Positions 55,760 to 63,657 of a DNA stretch of 64,000 nucleotides are shown piece by piece. Position 1 is the first letter of the stretch; each line of letters starts with the position of its first letter. The DNA lies in NCBI GenBank assembly GCA_963785755.1, contig CAWAXG010000013.1:744001-808000 (forward strand), read 5' to 3'. Position numbers and translations under genes: made by a program. The notes under the pieces are model-generated. The model saw nothing but the letters and a program-made list of their open reading frames with translations. It searched no databases and was not told the origin of the DNA. The DNA comes from JACCXG01 sp963785755. Lineage in GTDB: Bacteria; Acidobacteriota; Vicinamibacteria; Vicinamibacterales; 2-12-FULL-66-21.

Positions 55760-55830
55760 TTCGACTCGCGAGCGAAGCGAGCGAAGTCGAATGGCGCCCT
55801 GAGCGAGCCGCAGGCGAGTCGAAGGGCGCT
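55759..55830. repeat. Dispersed GAGTCGAAGGGCGC-type hairpins after selC
   Basis: CATTCGACT (about 55758-55766) pairs with AGTCGAATG (55785-55793), and GCGCCCT (about 55794) with AGGGCGC (about 55823). The CCCTGAGCGAGCCGCAGGCG motif with flanking GAGTCGAAGGG is a widespread dispersed repeat of GC-rich bacteria. The first hairpin starts within the tRNA CCA and may serve as its terminator. Confidence 0.65.
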
Positions 55831-55860
55831 CGCTCTTGACTTCCCCAACGTCCAACTCTG

Positions 55861-56547
55861 CTAGTCGAGCAGCCGCAGGAACCCGTCAGTGTCGCTGAGA
55901 TCGCGCAGCACAATCGGCGCGCCCGACATCTTCAGCTGCTCGACACTGAAGGTGCCGGTGGCGACACCAATCGCTCTGGCGCCGACGGCCTGCGCGCACG
56001 CGACATCGTGCGGCGTGTCGCCAACGACAATGACGTCGGAGTACGGGAGCGGAGGCAGGCCGCGGCTCCGGGCACGTTCGAGCGCCAACGGCACCAGGTC
56101 GTTGCGATCCGCCGCGTCGTCACCGAAGGCGCCACAGGGGAAGTGACGCCAGAGGTCGAAGTGCTCCAGCTTGATGCGGGCCGCCTGCTCGAAGTTGCCG
56201 GTCAGCAGTCCGAGGAAGATGTCGTCGCGCGACTCCATCATCATCAGGAGCTCACGGACGCCGGGCATCACCGCTTTGACGCCGTCGCCCCGCTGAAGAA
56301 TCTCTTCTTCGAGGTTCGCGACATGCGCGTCGCGCAGCCGGGCGAACACGTCCTCGTCCAGCTCGCGTCCGATCTTCTCCAGGGCGTCGCGAAAGATGCT
56401 CCAGTCCGTCCGGCCCGCGACCGGAATGCCGTCCAGGATGCGCGGCACGCCGAGGACTGACCGGCCGGCGCGGTTCATGGCGCGGATCCCTGCGCCGCCA
56501 GTGAGCACGAGCGTGCCGTCGATATCGAAGAGGACGAGTTTACGCAT
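55861..56547 (-). CDS. HAD-superfamily phosphatase (Gph-like)
   Basis: 228 residues from the ATG at 56547. Motif I DIDGTLVLTG (Asp8, Asp10), motif II in LGLLTGNFEQAARIKL (Thr), the Gph-like FGDDAADRNDLVPLALERA stretch, and motif IV VVGDTPHDVACAQAVGARAIGVATG. The helical cap (about 17-95) and the TGNF and GDDAADR segments match phosphoglycolate-phosphatase-like HADs found in Acidobacteriota and Planctomycetota. The probable substrate is 2-phosphoglycolate or another small phosphoester; this is inferred only. It is convergent with selC. Confidence 0.87.
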   Translation of the reverse strand: MRKLVLFDIDGTLVLTGGAGIRAMNRAGRSVLGVPRILDGIPVAGRTDWSIFRDALEKIGRELDEDVFARLRDAHVANLEEEILQRGDGVKAVMPGVRELLMMMESRDDIFLGLLTGNFEQAARIKLEHFDLWRHFPCGAFGDDAADRNDLVPLALERARSRGLPPLPYSDVIVVGDTPHDVACAQAVGARAIGVATGTFSVEQLKMSGAPIVLRDLSDTDGFLRLLD

Positions 56548-56613
56548 GGACGGCCTCACCCCTGGTGCCGGGCTCGCTTGCCATATGATTTCTCACGCTG
56601 GAGAATAGACGCC

Positions 56614-57039
56614 ATGAACAAGTTTCTACTCAGTTGTGTCGCTTTCGCAGTTCTGGCCTCAACGGCCATCGCCCAGCTACCGAAGAAAAAGGCCCCGGAG
56701 GGCGCCTCGGTCTACTTCCTGTCGCCGAAGGATGGCGAGACGGTCTCGTCGCCGGTGACCGTGCGCTTCGGGCTCAAGGGGATGGGCGTGGCGCCGGCCG
56801 GCATCGATCAGCCGAACACCGGGCACCATCACCTGCTGGTCGACATGCCCAAGGATCCGGACTTCGACGCGGCGCTGCCGGTCACGGACAACATCAGGCA
56901 TTTCGGCGCCGGACAGACCGAGACGGAGCTCAAGCTGCCGCCCGGAAAACACACACTGCAGCTGGTCTTCGGCGATTCTCTGCACATTCCGCACGACAAG
57001 CCGATCGTGTCGCCGAAGATCACCATCACCGTGAAATAG
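56614..57039 (+). CDS. DUF4399-domain exported protein
   Basis: 141 residues. Signal peptide (1-20, ending AIA), then a compact beta-domain: VYFLSPKDGETVSSPVTVRFG, MGVAPAG, then NTGHHHLLVDM, FGAGQTETELKLPPGKHTLQL and FGDSLHIPHDKPIVSPKITI. The three adjacent histidines and later HIPH look like a metal site. DUF4399 is of unknown function and periplasmic. It diverges from the HAD gene (66-bp gap) and is convergent with the ABC ATPase gene (20-bp gap). Confidence 0.87.
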   Translation: MNKFLLSCVAFAVLASTAIAQLPKKKAPEGASVYFLSPKDGETVSSPVTVRFGLKGMGVAPAGIDQPNTGHHHLLVDMPKDPDFDAALPVTDNIRHFGAGQTETELKLPPGKHTLQLVFGDSLHIPHDKPIVSPKITITVK

Positions 57040-57059
57040 GCGGCTGACCGGGGGCACGT

Positions 57060-57779
57060 TCACCAGGACAGCCAGCCCTTTCCGATCCGCCTCAGATCTC
57101 CCGTCGCGCCGTGCAGCGTCAGGTTGCGCGGCGCGACGGCCTTCGCGAACGCCTCATCATTCGTCAGCACGAGCATCGTGACGCGGCGCTCGGCGCACGC
57201 GCGCGCCAGGTCGGCGGCGAGCGCCGGGCGGGCCGCCGGCTCGACGTTCGCGGTGGGATGCTCGATCACGACGAAGTCGGGATTCAGCGCCAGCGCGCGC
57301 GCCAGGTGCGCGCGCACCCGGATGTGAGCCGGCAACTCTCCAGCAGCCACGCCGAGCCAGCGTTCCGGATCGATGCCGCACAGAGCCGACACGCTCCGCA
57401 CCTGCTCGGCGACGGCCGGCGGCACCGGGTCGATGGTCAGCGTGAAGGGCATCGCGAGATTCTGCTGCAGCGTCGCCCCCTCGAGCAGCACGCCACGCGG
57501 CGAGACGATGCCGAACCGGTCGAGCGAGTCGAGCCACTGGTCGCCATCGGCGATGTCGGCCGTGCGGCGGCCGAAGACGCGAACGTCTCCCGCATCTGGC
57601 ACCGACGCACCGGTCACGAGATTGACCATCACCTCCGCCGCCCCCGCGTCCATCCCGCCGAGCGAGACACGCTCGCCACTCGCGATGGTCAGTGATGCGA
57701 TGCGCAGCGGACGAAGAGCGCTGTAGCTCTTGCTGACGTCACGCATCTCGAGAGCTGGCTCGCCGGGCGCCGCCGTCAT
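57060..57779 (-). CDS. ABC-transporter-like ATPase with degenerate nucleotide-binding motifs
   Basis: 239 residues from the ATG at 57779, which overlaps the PHP gene stop (ATGA). Overall fold and order match MlaF/LptB-like ABC ATPases: MRDVSKSYSALRPL, a Walker A position SLGGMDAGAAEV (38-49 region) in which the invariant Lys and Ser/Thr are replaced (A48, E49), a Q-loop region, a signature region GELPAHIRVRAHLARAL instead of LSGGQ, and a Walker B PDFVVIEHPTANVE in which the Asp-Glu pair reads Glu-His. It is unlikely to hydrolyse ATP in the usual way. It may be a regulatory or structural half-partner of an active ATPase. No permease is adjacent. Confidence 0.72.
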   Translation of the reverse strand: MTAAPGEPALEMRDVSKSYSALRPLRIASLTIASGERVSLGGMDAGAAEVMVNLVTGASVPDAGDVRVFGRRTADIADGDQWLDSLDRFGIVSPRGVLLEGATLQQNLAMPFTLTIDPVPPAVAEQVRSVSALCGIDPERWLGVAAGELPAHIRVRAHLARALALNPDFVVIEHPTANVEPAARPALAADLARACAERRVTMLVLTNDEAFAKAVAPRNLTLHGATGDLRRIGKGWLSW

Positions 57780-58600
57780 CGGCGTGACGCGCGCGCCTCG
57801 AGCGCGGCGAACTCCTCGGCCGGAAGCGCAATCGCGCCGAGATGACTGGCTCGATGCGTGCCATCGCCGTGAAAATCGGACCCGCCCGATCGGGCCAGTC
57901 CAAGACGCGCCGCCAGGTCGCCGTAGTGCCGCTGCTGCTCGAGCGAATGATCGCTGTGCCACACCTCGAGCGCGTCGAGCCCCGCATCTGCGAGCATCGG
58001 GATGAGCGCATCGTCGGCGAGCACTCCCGGGTGGGCCAGTGATGCGATTCCGTCGGCCGCATGAATGACGTCGATGACCTGACGACCAGCGGCGCCGCAT
58101 CGCGGCACGAACGCCGGCCGGCCGCTGGCGAGCAACCGTTCGAACGCCTCATCTCGGTTGGCCACATGGCCGGCCGCCACCAGCGCATCGGCCAGTGCCG
58201 GCCGGCCGACGCTGCGTCCCTGGTCGCCCGCCGCCGTCAGCAGCGCCTCCACGTCGACGCGGAACCCGAGCGACCCGAGGAGATCGGCCATGGCACGGAC
58301 GCGGCGCCGCCGGTCGACACGCTGCTCGCGCAGAAAGCCAGCCAGCAGCTCGCGCTCGGGATCGATGAAGTACCCAAGGATGTGCACGTCCCGTTCGTTT
58401 TCGACCGCCGTGATCTCGATCCCCGGAACGAGGCGAACCCCAAGGTCGCGGGCAACGCGCGCCGCCTGCGGCAAGCCGGCGACGGTGTCGTGATCGGTGA
58501 TGCTGATGACGGTCAGCCGTTCGGCCCTCGCCCGCGCGACGAGCGCGTCAGGCGACAGCAGGCCGTCAGAAGCGGTCGTATGGAGGTGAAGGTCGATCAC
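57776..58600 (-). CDS. PHP-domain phosphoesterase (RNase AM/YciV-like)
   Basis: 274 residues. PHP metal motifs: HLHTTASDG (His5, His7, Asp12), ITDHDTVAG, GIEITAVENERDVHILGYF (Glu, His) and IASLAHPGVL (His), WHSDHS, GGSDFHGDG (Asp, His). The order and insert match the YciV/TrpH group, which hydrolyses 3',5'-nucleoside bisphosphates and trims 5' ends of RNA. It binds three divalent metals. The gene starts 5 nt after the GTGCT repeat array and is coupled to the degenerate ABC ATPase gene by ATGA. Confidence 0.9.
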   Translation of the reverse strand: MIDLHLHTTASDGLLSPDALVARARAERLTVISITDHDTVAGLPQAARVARDLGVRLVPGIEITAVENERDVHILGYFIDPERELLAGFLREQRVDRRRRVRAMADLLGSLGFRVDVEALLTAAGDQGRSVGRPALADALVAAGHVANRDEAFERLLASGRPAFVPRCGAAGRQVIDVIHAADGIASLAHPGVLADDALIPMLADAGLDALEVWHSDHSLEQQRHYGDLAARLGLARSGGSDFHGDGTHRASHLGAIALPAEEFAALEARASRR

Positions 58601-58604
58601 GACT

Positions 58605-58735
58605 ACGTGCTGGGTGCTGCGTGCTGAGTGCCCACGTGCATCTGTGCTACGTGCCGAGTGCGCACGTGCTTCTGTGCTGCGTGCTCAGTGCTTACGTGGT
58701 CAGGTGCTCCGTGCTTGGGCAACGTGCTCACGCGG
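58605..58735. repeat. GTGCTNN heptads organised as a 30-bp tandem repeat
   Basis: GTGCTNN units with a 7,7,8,8-nt spacing form three adjacent 30-bp units (58614-58643, 58644-58673, 58674-58703), each reading GTGCTRCGTGC, then GTGC plus CACGTGC. Irregular GTGCT words continue to 58735. It fills the gap upstream of the PHP gene and downstream of the Fur-ferritin gene. Confidence 0.87.
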
Positions 58736-58756
58736 CGGGATGCTCACGGGCTCCGG

Positions 58757-59731
58757 CTACGCCGTCGCCTGGGTGCGGGTCTTGCGCTTGGGACCGGGGC
58801 GGCGGCGCTGGCGCTCGATGAGCGCGCGGTATTCGCGGATCAGCAGCTCGAGATGTTCGCGCTCCTCGGTCGCGAACTCCAGGAAGATCTGCTTGCCTTC
58901 GGAGTCCTCGAACCGATCGCCGTAGCGCTTGAAGAACCGGTGTGACGCGCGCTCGCACCGGATGCCGATCATCAGCGCCTGGCGATCGTCGACGCCCTTG
59001 GCGAGCTGCTCGGCGCCGGCGGCGAAGAGGCCGTTGGCCGCTCCCTTGAAGAAAAGGAACGTCGGCCGCGATTCGAGCAGCGGATCCTGCTTGGTCAGCT
59101 CCTTGTAGCGCGCCTCCAGCTTGGAGAGGTGCTCCTTCTCCTCCGCCGCGAGCTTCTCGAACACGCGCCGGCCGCGCGCGTCCTTGGTCATCCGCGCGCC
59201 GCGCGAGTAGAACTCGAGCCCGCTGCGCTCGGTCGCGATCGCGATGCGCAGCGCGTCGCGCGCGAAGAGCAGCTCCGTCGTGCCGCCTTCCGCGACCGCC
59301 GGCCGCCCCGTGCGGCAGGTCTCACAGGTGCCGTGAATCTGCAGGATGCTCTGACGCGCGGTGAAATTGCGGGCGGCCGCAACCTCCTCGAGCAGGGCCT
59401 CGATGTCGGAGCTCAGGAACTCGAACGACCGATTGCAGGTCTTGCAGATGAGATGAAAGTGGCGCGGGTGACGGTACGAGTGCTCGAAGCGGAAGCGCCC
59501 TTCGCCGAAGTCGACCTTCCGCGCGATGCCCGCTTCCTCCATCCACTGAAGCGTGCGGTACACCGTGGCGCGGCTGATCTTGTGATCCTCCCGGCGGATC
59601 AGATCGTACAGATCGTCCGCCGTGAGATGTCCTTCCTGACGAAGGAACACATTGACGATGAGGTCGCGCTTGCCGGAACGCTTGCTGCCGGCAGGCCTCA
59701 GGCTATCGAGGTAGGCAGACGTCGGTTCCAT
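58757..59731 (-). CDS. Fur-family regulator fused to a rubrerythrin/ferritin-like di-iron domain
   Basis: 324 residues. N-terminal half is a full Fur protein: winged helix (18-85, HLTADDLYDLIRRED, then SRATVYRTLQWMEEAGI), the metal-site segment HPRHFHLICKTC (H88, H91, H93, C96, C99) and a second Cys pair C136/C139. The C-terminal half (about 150-305) is a four-helix di-iron bundle with two ExxH motifs and partner Glu residues: E168 (TERSGLEFY), EKEH ending H201, E260 (RCERASHRF), REEH-type REH ending H293 with E290. The two halves are joined without a stop or frameshift. It probably couples iron or peroxide sensing to DNA binding. The gene lies next to the A-type Fe-S carrier. Confidence 0.9.
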   Translation of the reverse strand: MEPTSAYLDSLRPAGSKRSGKRDLIVNVFLRQEGHLTADDLYDLIRREDHKISRATVYRTLQWMEEAGIARKVDFGEGRFRFEHSYRHPRHFHLICKTCNRSFEFLSSDIEALLEEVAAARNFTARQSILQIHGTCETCRTGRPAVAEGGTTELLFARDALRIAIATERSGLEFYSRGARMTKDARGRRVFEKLAAEEKEHLSKLEARYKELTKQDPLLESRPTFLFFKGAANGLFAAGAEQLAKGVDDRQALMIGIRCERASHRFFKRYGDRFEDSEGKQIFLEFATEEREHLELLIREYRALIERQRRRPGPKRKTRTQATA

Positions 59732-59734
59732 TGA

Positions 59735-59826
59735 CAGCTCTCAGCCTCAGCTATCAGCCCATCAGCATCTGCGCCTCGTCCTCCGCGAACCGGCAGCCGG
59801 CAGCTGACAGCTGAGAGCTGGAAGCT
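59735..59826. repeat. AGCTGAN heptad element with inverted arms
   Basis: CAGCTCTCAGC, then TCAGCTATCAG (59735-59757) pairs with CAGCTGACAGCTGAGAGCT (59801-59819), which is a clean AGCTGAC/AGCTGAG/AGCTGGA heptad series. The centre is a 43-nt GC-rich segment. It fills the 102-bp gap between erpA and the Fur-ferritin gene and begins 4 nt from the ATG of the latter. Confidence 0.82.
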
Positions 59827-59833
59827 ATCGTTG

Positions 59834-60163
59834 CTACACGCTGAAGGACGAACCGCAGCCGCAGGTCGACTTGGCGTTCGGGTTCTTGATCGTGAACCCA
59901 CCGCCGGTGATGTTGTCGACGAAGTCGACCTCGGCGCCGCTCAAATACCGCGCGCTGATCGGATCCACCAGCAGCTTGACGCCGTGCGATTCGATGACCG
60001 CGTCCGTCGTGGCATCCCCTTCGCCTTCGTCGATCATCAAGCCGTACTGGAACCCGGAGCAGCCGCCCCCCTGAACGAAGACCCGGAGCCCGGCGCCAGC
60101 CTTATTCTCTTCCATCAGCAGCTCGTTGATCTTCGAAGCCGCCACAGGTGTCACGTTGATCAT
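59834..60163 (-). CDS. erpA: A-type iron-sulfur carrier protein (ErpA/IscA family)
   Basis: 109 residues, the typical length. The three cluster cysteines are C35 (GGGCSGFQY), C101 and C103 (CGCGSSF). It carries VDPISARYLSGAEVDFVD and the closing NPNAKSTCGCG, matching ErpA/IscA proteins that deliver 4Fe-4S clusters to targets such as IspH, also encoded here. Ribosome-binding site AGGAG 9 nt before the ATG, and a near-consensus promoter at 60198-60226. IscA and ErpA cannot be separated by sequence alone; ErpA is preferred for the stand-alone location outside an isc operon. Confidence 0.92.
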   Translation of the reverse strand: MINVTPVAASKINELLMEENKAGAGLRVFVQGGGCSGFQYGLMIDEGEGDATTDAVIESHGVKLLVDPISARYLSGAEVDFVDNITGGGFTIKNPNAKSTCGCGSSFSV

Positions 60164-60197
60164 CAGCTAATCTCCTGAACTTCCAAGGACTTACAGA

Positions 60198-60226
60198 ATT
60201 ATAGCGGCTGACGTCGCCGCATTCAA
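60198..60226 (-). promoter_or_regulatory. Sigma70-type promoter of erpA
   Basis: Minus strand: TTGAAT (60221-60226), 17-nt spacer, TATAAT (60198-60203), giving a leader of about 30 nt before the ATG at 60163. Confidence 0.75.
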
Positions 60227-60331
60227 CCGCAGCGGGCAGCTGGTCCGGCCCGCTCCAGGAGCATAAATCTCTGACCTTCAACGGATTAGACGCCATTGCC
60301 CGGCTGCGCGTCCCCGTGTCAGGATTTCCTG

Positions 60332-61763
60332 GTGCGCGAGTTTCCGTTCTACCTCGCGGGCAAGCCCAGCCGCTCTGACCGCCCCCTCGACGTCATCAAT
60401 CCCTTCGACCAGTCCGTGGTCGGGCGCACCTGGCTCGCCGGCGAGGATGAATTCAACCGCGCCGGCGACGCCGCGGTCCTCGCGGCGCCGCGGATGCGCG
60501 AGCTCGCGACGTATGAGCGGGCAGCGATCCTGTCCAAGGTCTCGACCGCGCTGACGGAGCGGCGCGAGGACATTGCCAGAACACTGGCCGGCGAGGCCGG
60601 GAAGCCTATCCGGGATGCGCTCGTCGAAACCGATCGCGCCTCGATGACCTTTCAGGTGGCCGCCGAGGCCGCGAGGAACCTGCACGGCGAGATGATCCCG
60701 CTCGATCTCGCGCCCCACGGACGCGGCCGTGTCGGGATCGTGCGGCGGTTCCCGATCGGACCGGTCGCGGCGATTTCTCCGTTCAACTTTCCGCTGAATC
60801 TCACTGCCCACAAGATCGCCCCGGCCATCGCGGCGGGCAACCCGATTGTCCTCAAGCCGGCGACCAAAACGCCGCTCTCTGCGCTCCGCCTCGCGGAGCT
60901 CGCCGTCGACGCCGGGCTGCCGGAGGAGCGATCAGCGTGCTGCCGATGGAGCGGAACGTGGGCGACCGCCTCGTCACCGATCCCCGATTCAAGCTGCTCA
61001 CGTTCACTGGCTCATCCTCGGTCGGCTGGGACATGAAGAACCGCGCGGGAAAGAAGAAGATCATCCTCGAGCTCGGCGGCAACGCCGGCGTCATCGTCGA
61101 TGCCGGAGCCGACGTCGCGTTCGCGGTCTCCCGCGTCGTCGCCGGCGGGTTCGCTCTTGCGGGCCAGAGTTGCATCTCCGTGCAGCGCGTGTTCGTGCAT
61201 CAACAGATCGCCAGCGAGTTCACGTCGAGGCTCGTCGAGGCAGTCGGCAAGCTGAAGGCCGGCGATCCGCTCGATCCGGCGACCGATCTCGGCCGATGAT
61301 CGACGACTCGGAGGCCGAACGGGTCGATGCATGGATTCAGGAGGCGGTCCGCGCCGGCGCACGCGTCCTCACCGGCGGCCGCCGGCTGGACCGGTCGCTC
61401 TATGCGCCGACCGTTCTGACCGATGTTCCAGCCGACGCGAAGGTCTGCGCGCAGGAGGCCTTCGCTCCCCTGGTCGTAGTCGCCACGTTCAGCAGTTTCC
61501 ACGATGCGATTACCCAGGTGAATGCGTCGACGTTCGGACTTCAGGCCGGCGTCTTCACACCGTCGCTCGAGCACGCGATGCTCGCGTTCGATCTCCTGGA
61601 GGTGGGCGGCGTCATCGTCAACGACGTACCGACCTGGCGGATGGATCAGATGCCGTACGGAGGCGTGAAGGACTCGGGCCTCGGCCGTGAAGGGCCGCGC
61701 TACACGATCGAGGAGATGACCGAGCCGAAGCTGCTGGTAATCAACAGGCAACTGGGGAGCTGA
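60332..61763 (+). CDS. NAD(P)-dependent aldehyde dehydrogenase (two frameshifts)
   Basis: About 477 residues if joined, from a GTG at 60332 (AGGA upstream; a TTG at 60296 is possible). Landmarks in order: FYLAGKPSRSDRPLDVINP, SPFNFPLNLTAHKIAPAIA (cofactor pocket), NPIVLKPATKTPLSAL, LTFTGSSSVGWDM, the catalytic Glu in LELGGN, the catalytic Cys in ALAGQSCISVQRV, FAPLVVVATF and MPYGGVKDSGLGREGP. Bases are missing from a G run at 60925-60926 and a C run at 61293-61294; restoring one base at each site joins the frames in register. It oxidises an aldehyde (glycolaldehyde/lactaldehyde- or glyceraldehyde-like group) to the acid. Divergent from erpA. Confidence 0.88.
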
Positions 61764-61821
61764 CAGGTTTCCGCCCGTTCCGAAGCCTGCCGCCCGATTA
61801 ACCGTGTCAACATAGCCGACC

Positions 61822-63486
61822 ATGAAGACGCCATTCCAGCCGGCAGCGGATCTCGCCAATCGACTCCTTCGCGAGCGCACCGTCTCGCGCATCTGGGAGA
61901 GAGACATCTCCGTGTGGCAGGCGGAACCGGGCTCGGTTGCCGCGCGGTCGATTGCGAGCCGCCTCGGATGGCTCGATGTCGGCCGGACGATGCCGCCGCA
62001 TCTCGACGCGGTGACGAGGCTCGGTCACGCAGCCCGCGAGGAACGGATCGAGTCGGTGCTCCTGCTCGGGATGGGCGGCAGCAGCCTCTGCGCCGAAGTG
62101 CTGCGGTCGGTGTACGGAGTCGCCGCGAACCACCCGGAGCTCCATGTGCTCGACACCACCGACGAGCGCACCATCACCAACGCGGCGGCGAGAATGGTCC
62201 CGGAGCGAACGTGGATCGTTGTCGCGAGCAAGAGCGGAGGTACGGTTGAAGTCGCGTCGATGGAACAGTTCTTCTGGTCGCGGATGGCGGCTGCTCTCGG
62301 AAGCAAGGCCGGGCGGCAGTTCATCGCGATCACGGATCCCGAGACCGCACTCCACAAGCTGGCGGGCGCACGCGGCTACCGCGCGACGTTCATCAACCCG
62401 GCGGACATCGGCGGACGCTTCTCCGCGCTGTCGTTGTTCGGGCTGGTGCCAACGGCGTTGCTCGGCGCATCACCCCGGGATCTCCTCGCGGCGGGCACGG
62501 CGATGCTCGAAGGATGCCGCCAGGACAATCATGCGAACGCCGGCCTCGAGCTCGGCGCCTTCATCGGCGCCACAACGCTGGCGGGCCGCGACAAGCTGAC
62601 CGTTGCGCTGCCTGCGTCGCTCGCCATGCTCGGGCTGTGGATCGAGCAGCTCGTTGCCGAAAGCACCGGCAAGCACGGCAAAGGTGCGCTCCCGGTAGTC
62701 GATGAACCGCTCGGCCGACCTGACGAGTACGGCCAGGACCGCGCGTTCGTCGCGATCTCCACGGAGCGCGATGCGCCCGACAGCGACAGGCTGGCCGCTC
62801 TGGAAGCGGCGGGACATCCGATCCTCCGCTTGAGCACGAGGCTCGACGGACTCGGCGCCGAATTCTTCCGCTGGGAATTCGCGACCGCCGTGGCCGGCGC
62901 CGCGTTGGGCATCAACCCATTCGATGAGCCGAACGTCGCCGAGGCCAAGAAGCAGACAAACGAGCTGCTCGGCCGGTACGCGGCGGAAGGCCGGCTCGAG
63001 GAGCCCAGGCCCCGCGCGGAAAATGCGGACGTCGCCGTCATCACGCGAGCATTTAGCGGCGATACGCCAGCTGACGTCGTGCGGGCGGCGCTCGGATCCC
63101 TCGGCGCGGGAGACTACGTCGCGTTCCTCTCGTACCTGCCGGCCAGCGGCGATGTCGAGCAGGCGATCGCGGAGGTACGGCTCGCGATCCGCCGGTCGGC
63201 GCGCACGCCCACCACGTTCGGCGTCGGCCCCCGATACCTCCATTCAACCGGTCAGTATCACAAGGGGGGGCCGAACACGCTGCTGGCGTTCGTGATTACG
63301 GCCGACGACGAGACGCAAACGCCGATTCCGGAATCGGGCTATTCATTCTCGATACTGAAGCGGGCGCAGGCGCTGGGAGATTTCGACACGCTCGAGGCTC
63401 ACGGCCGGCGCGTCGTGCGGATTCACGTGAAGGCGGGCGATCACGCGGCGGTCGTGGAACGGGTGTTCGCGGAGGCGCTTCAATAA
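61822..63486 (+). CDS. pgi: Glucose-6-phosphate isomerase
   Basis: 554 residues. Two SIS-type Rossmann lobes: SVLLLGMGGSSLCAEVLRSV (first sugar-phosphate loop), VVASKSGGTVEVASMEQFFW, TDPETALHKLAGARGY, IGGRFSALSLFGLVPTALLG, LVAESTGKHGKGALPV (catalytic loop) and STGQYHKGGPNTLLAFV. The sequence type is that of the Pgi half of the bifunctional transaldolase/phosphoglucose isomerases of Acidobacteriota and some Actinomycetota, here without the transaldolase half, so an upstream tal gene would be expected elsewhere. It interconverts glucose 6-phosphate and fructose 6-phosphate. It is followed by composite repeat element B, 11 nt after the stop. Confidence 0.92.
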   Translation: MKTPFQPAADLANRLLRERTVSRIWERDISVWQAEPGSVAARSIASRLGWLDVGRTMPPHLDAVTRLGHAAREERIESVLLLGMGGSSLCAEVLRSVYGVAANHPELHVLDTTDERTITNAAARMVPERTWIVVASKSGGTVEVASMEQFFWSRMAAALGSKAGRQFIAITDPETALHKLAGARGYRATFINPADIGGRFSALSLFGLVPTALLGASPRDLLAAGTAMLEGCRQDNHANAGLELGAFIGATTLAGRDKLTVALPASLAMLGLWIEQLVAESTGKHGKGALPVVDEPLGRPDEYGQDRAFVAISTERDAPDSDRLAALEAAGHPILRLSTRLDGLGAEFFRWEFATAVAGAALGINPFDEPNVAEAKKQTNELLGRYAAEGRLEEPRPRAENADVAVITRAFSGDTPADVVRAALGSLGAGDYVAFLSYLPASGDVEQAIAEVRLAIRRSARTPTTFGVGPRYLHSTGQYHKGGPNTLLAFVITADDETQTPIPESGYSFSILKRAQALGDFDTLEAHGRRVVRIHVKAGDHAAVVERVFAEALQ

Positions 63487-63497
63487 CTGACTCCGGT

Positions 63498-63646
63498 CAA
63501 CTCCCAACTGCCAACTCCCAACTCCCAAAGCGAACTGCTCGGACCAGCTGGGCGAAAGTCGCAACGATTTACGTGGTTGCCTCGGCTTTCACCCAGCTGG
63601 TGCGAACGATTTCGCTTGGGAGTTGGGAGTTGGACGTTGGGAGTTA
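63498..63646. repeat. 149-bp composite inverted element B, (CAACTNC)4 arms
   Basis: Left arm 63498-63528 and right arm 63616-63646, each 31 nt of CAACTNC heptads in inverse. The 87-nt centre has CTGGGCGAAAGTCGC (63548-63562) at the same offset as in element A. CCAGCTGGGCGAAAGTCG pairs with CGGCTTTCACCCAGCTGG (63583-63600) at 16 of 18 positions. The centres align without gaps but are only partly identical, so the family is conserved in structure more than in sequence. Confidence 0.9.
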
Positions 63647-63657
63647 ACGCAGTTGCT

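Noticed and set aside
58605..58735. CRISPR array
   Set aside because: The units are 7-8 nt words within contiguous 30-bp copies, with no unique spacers and no cas genes in the window.
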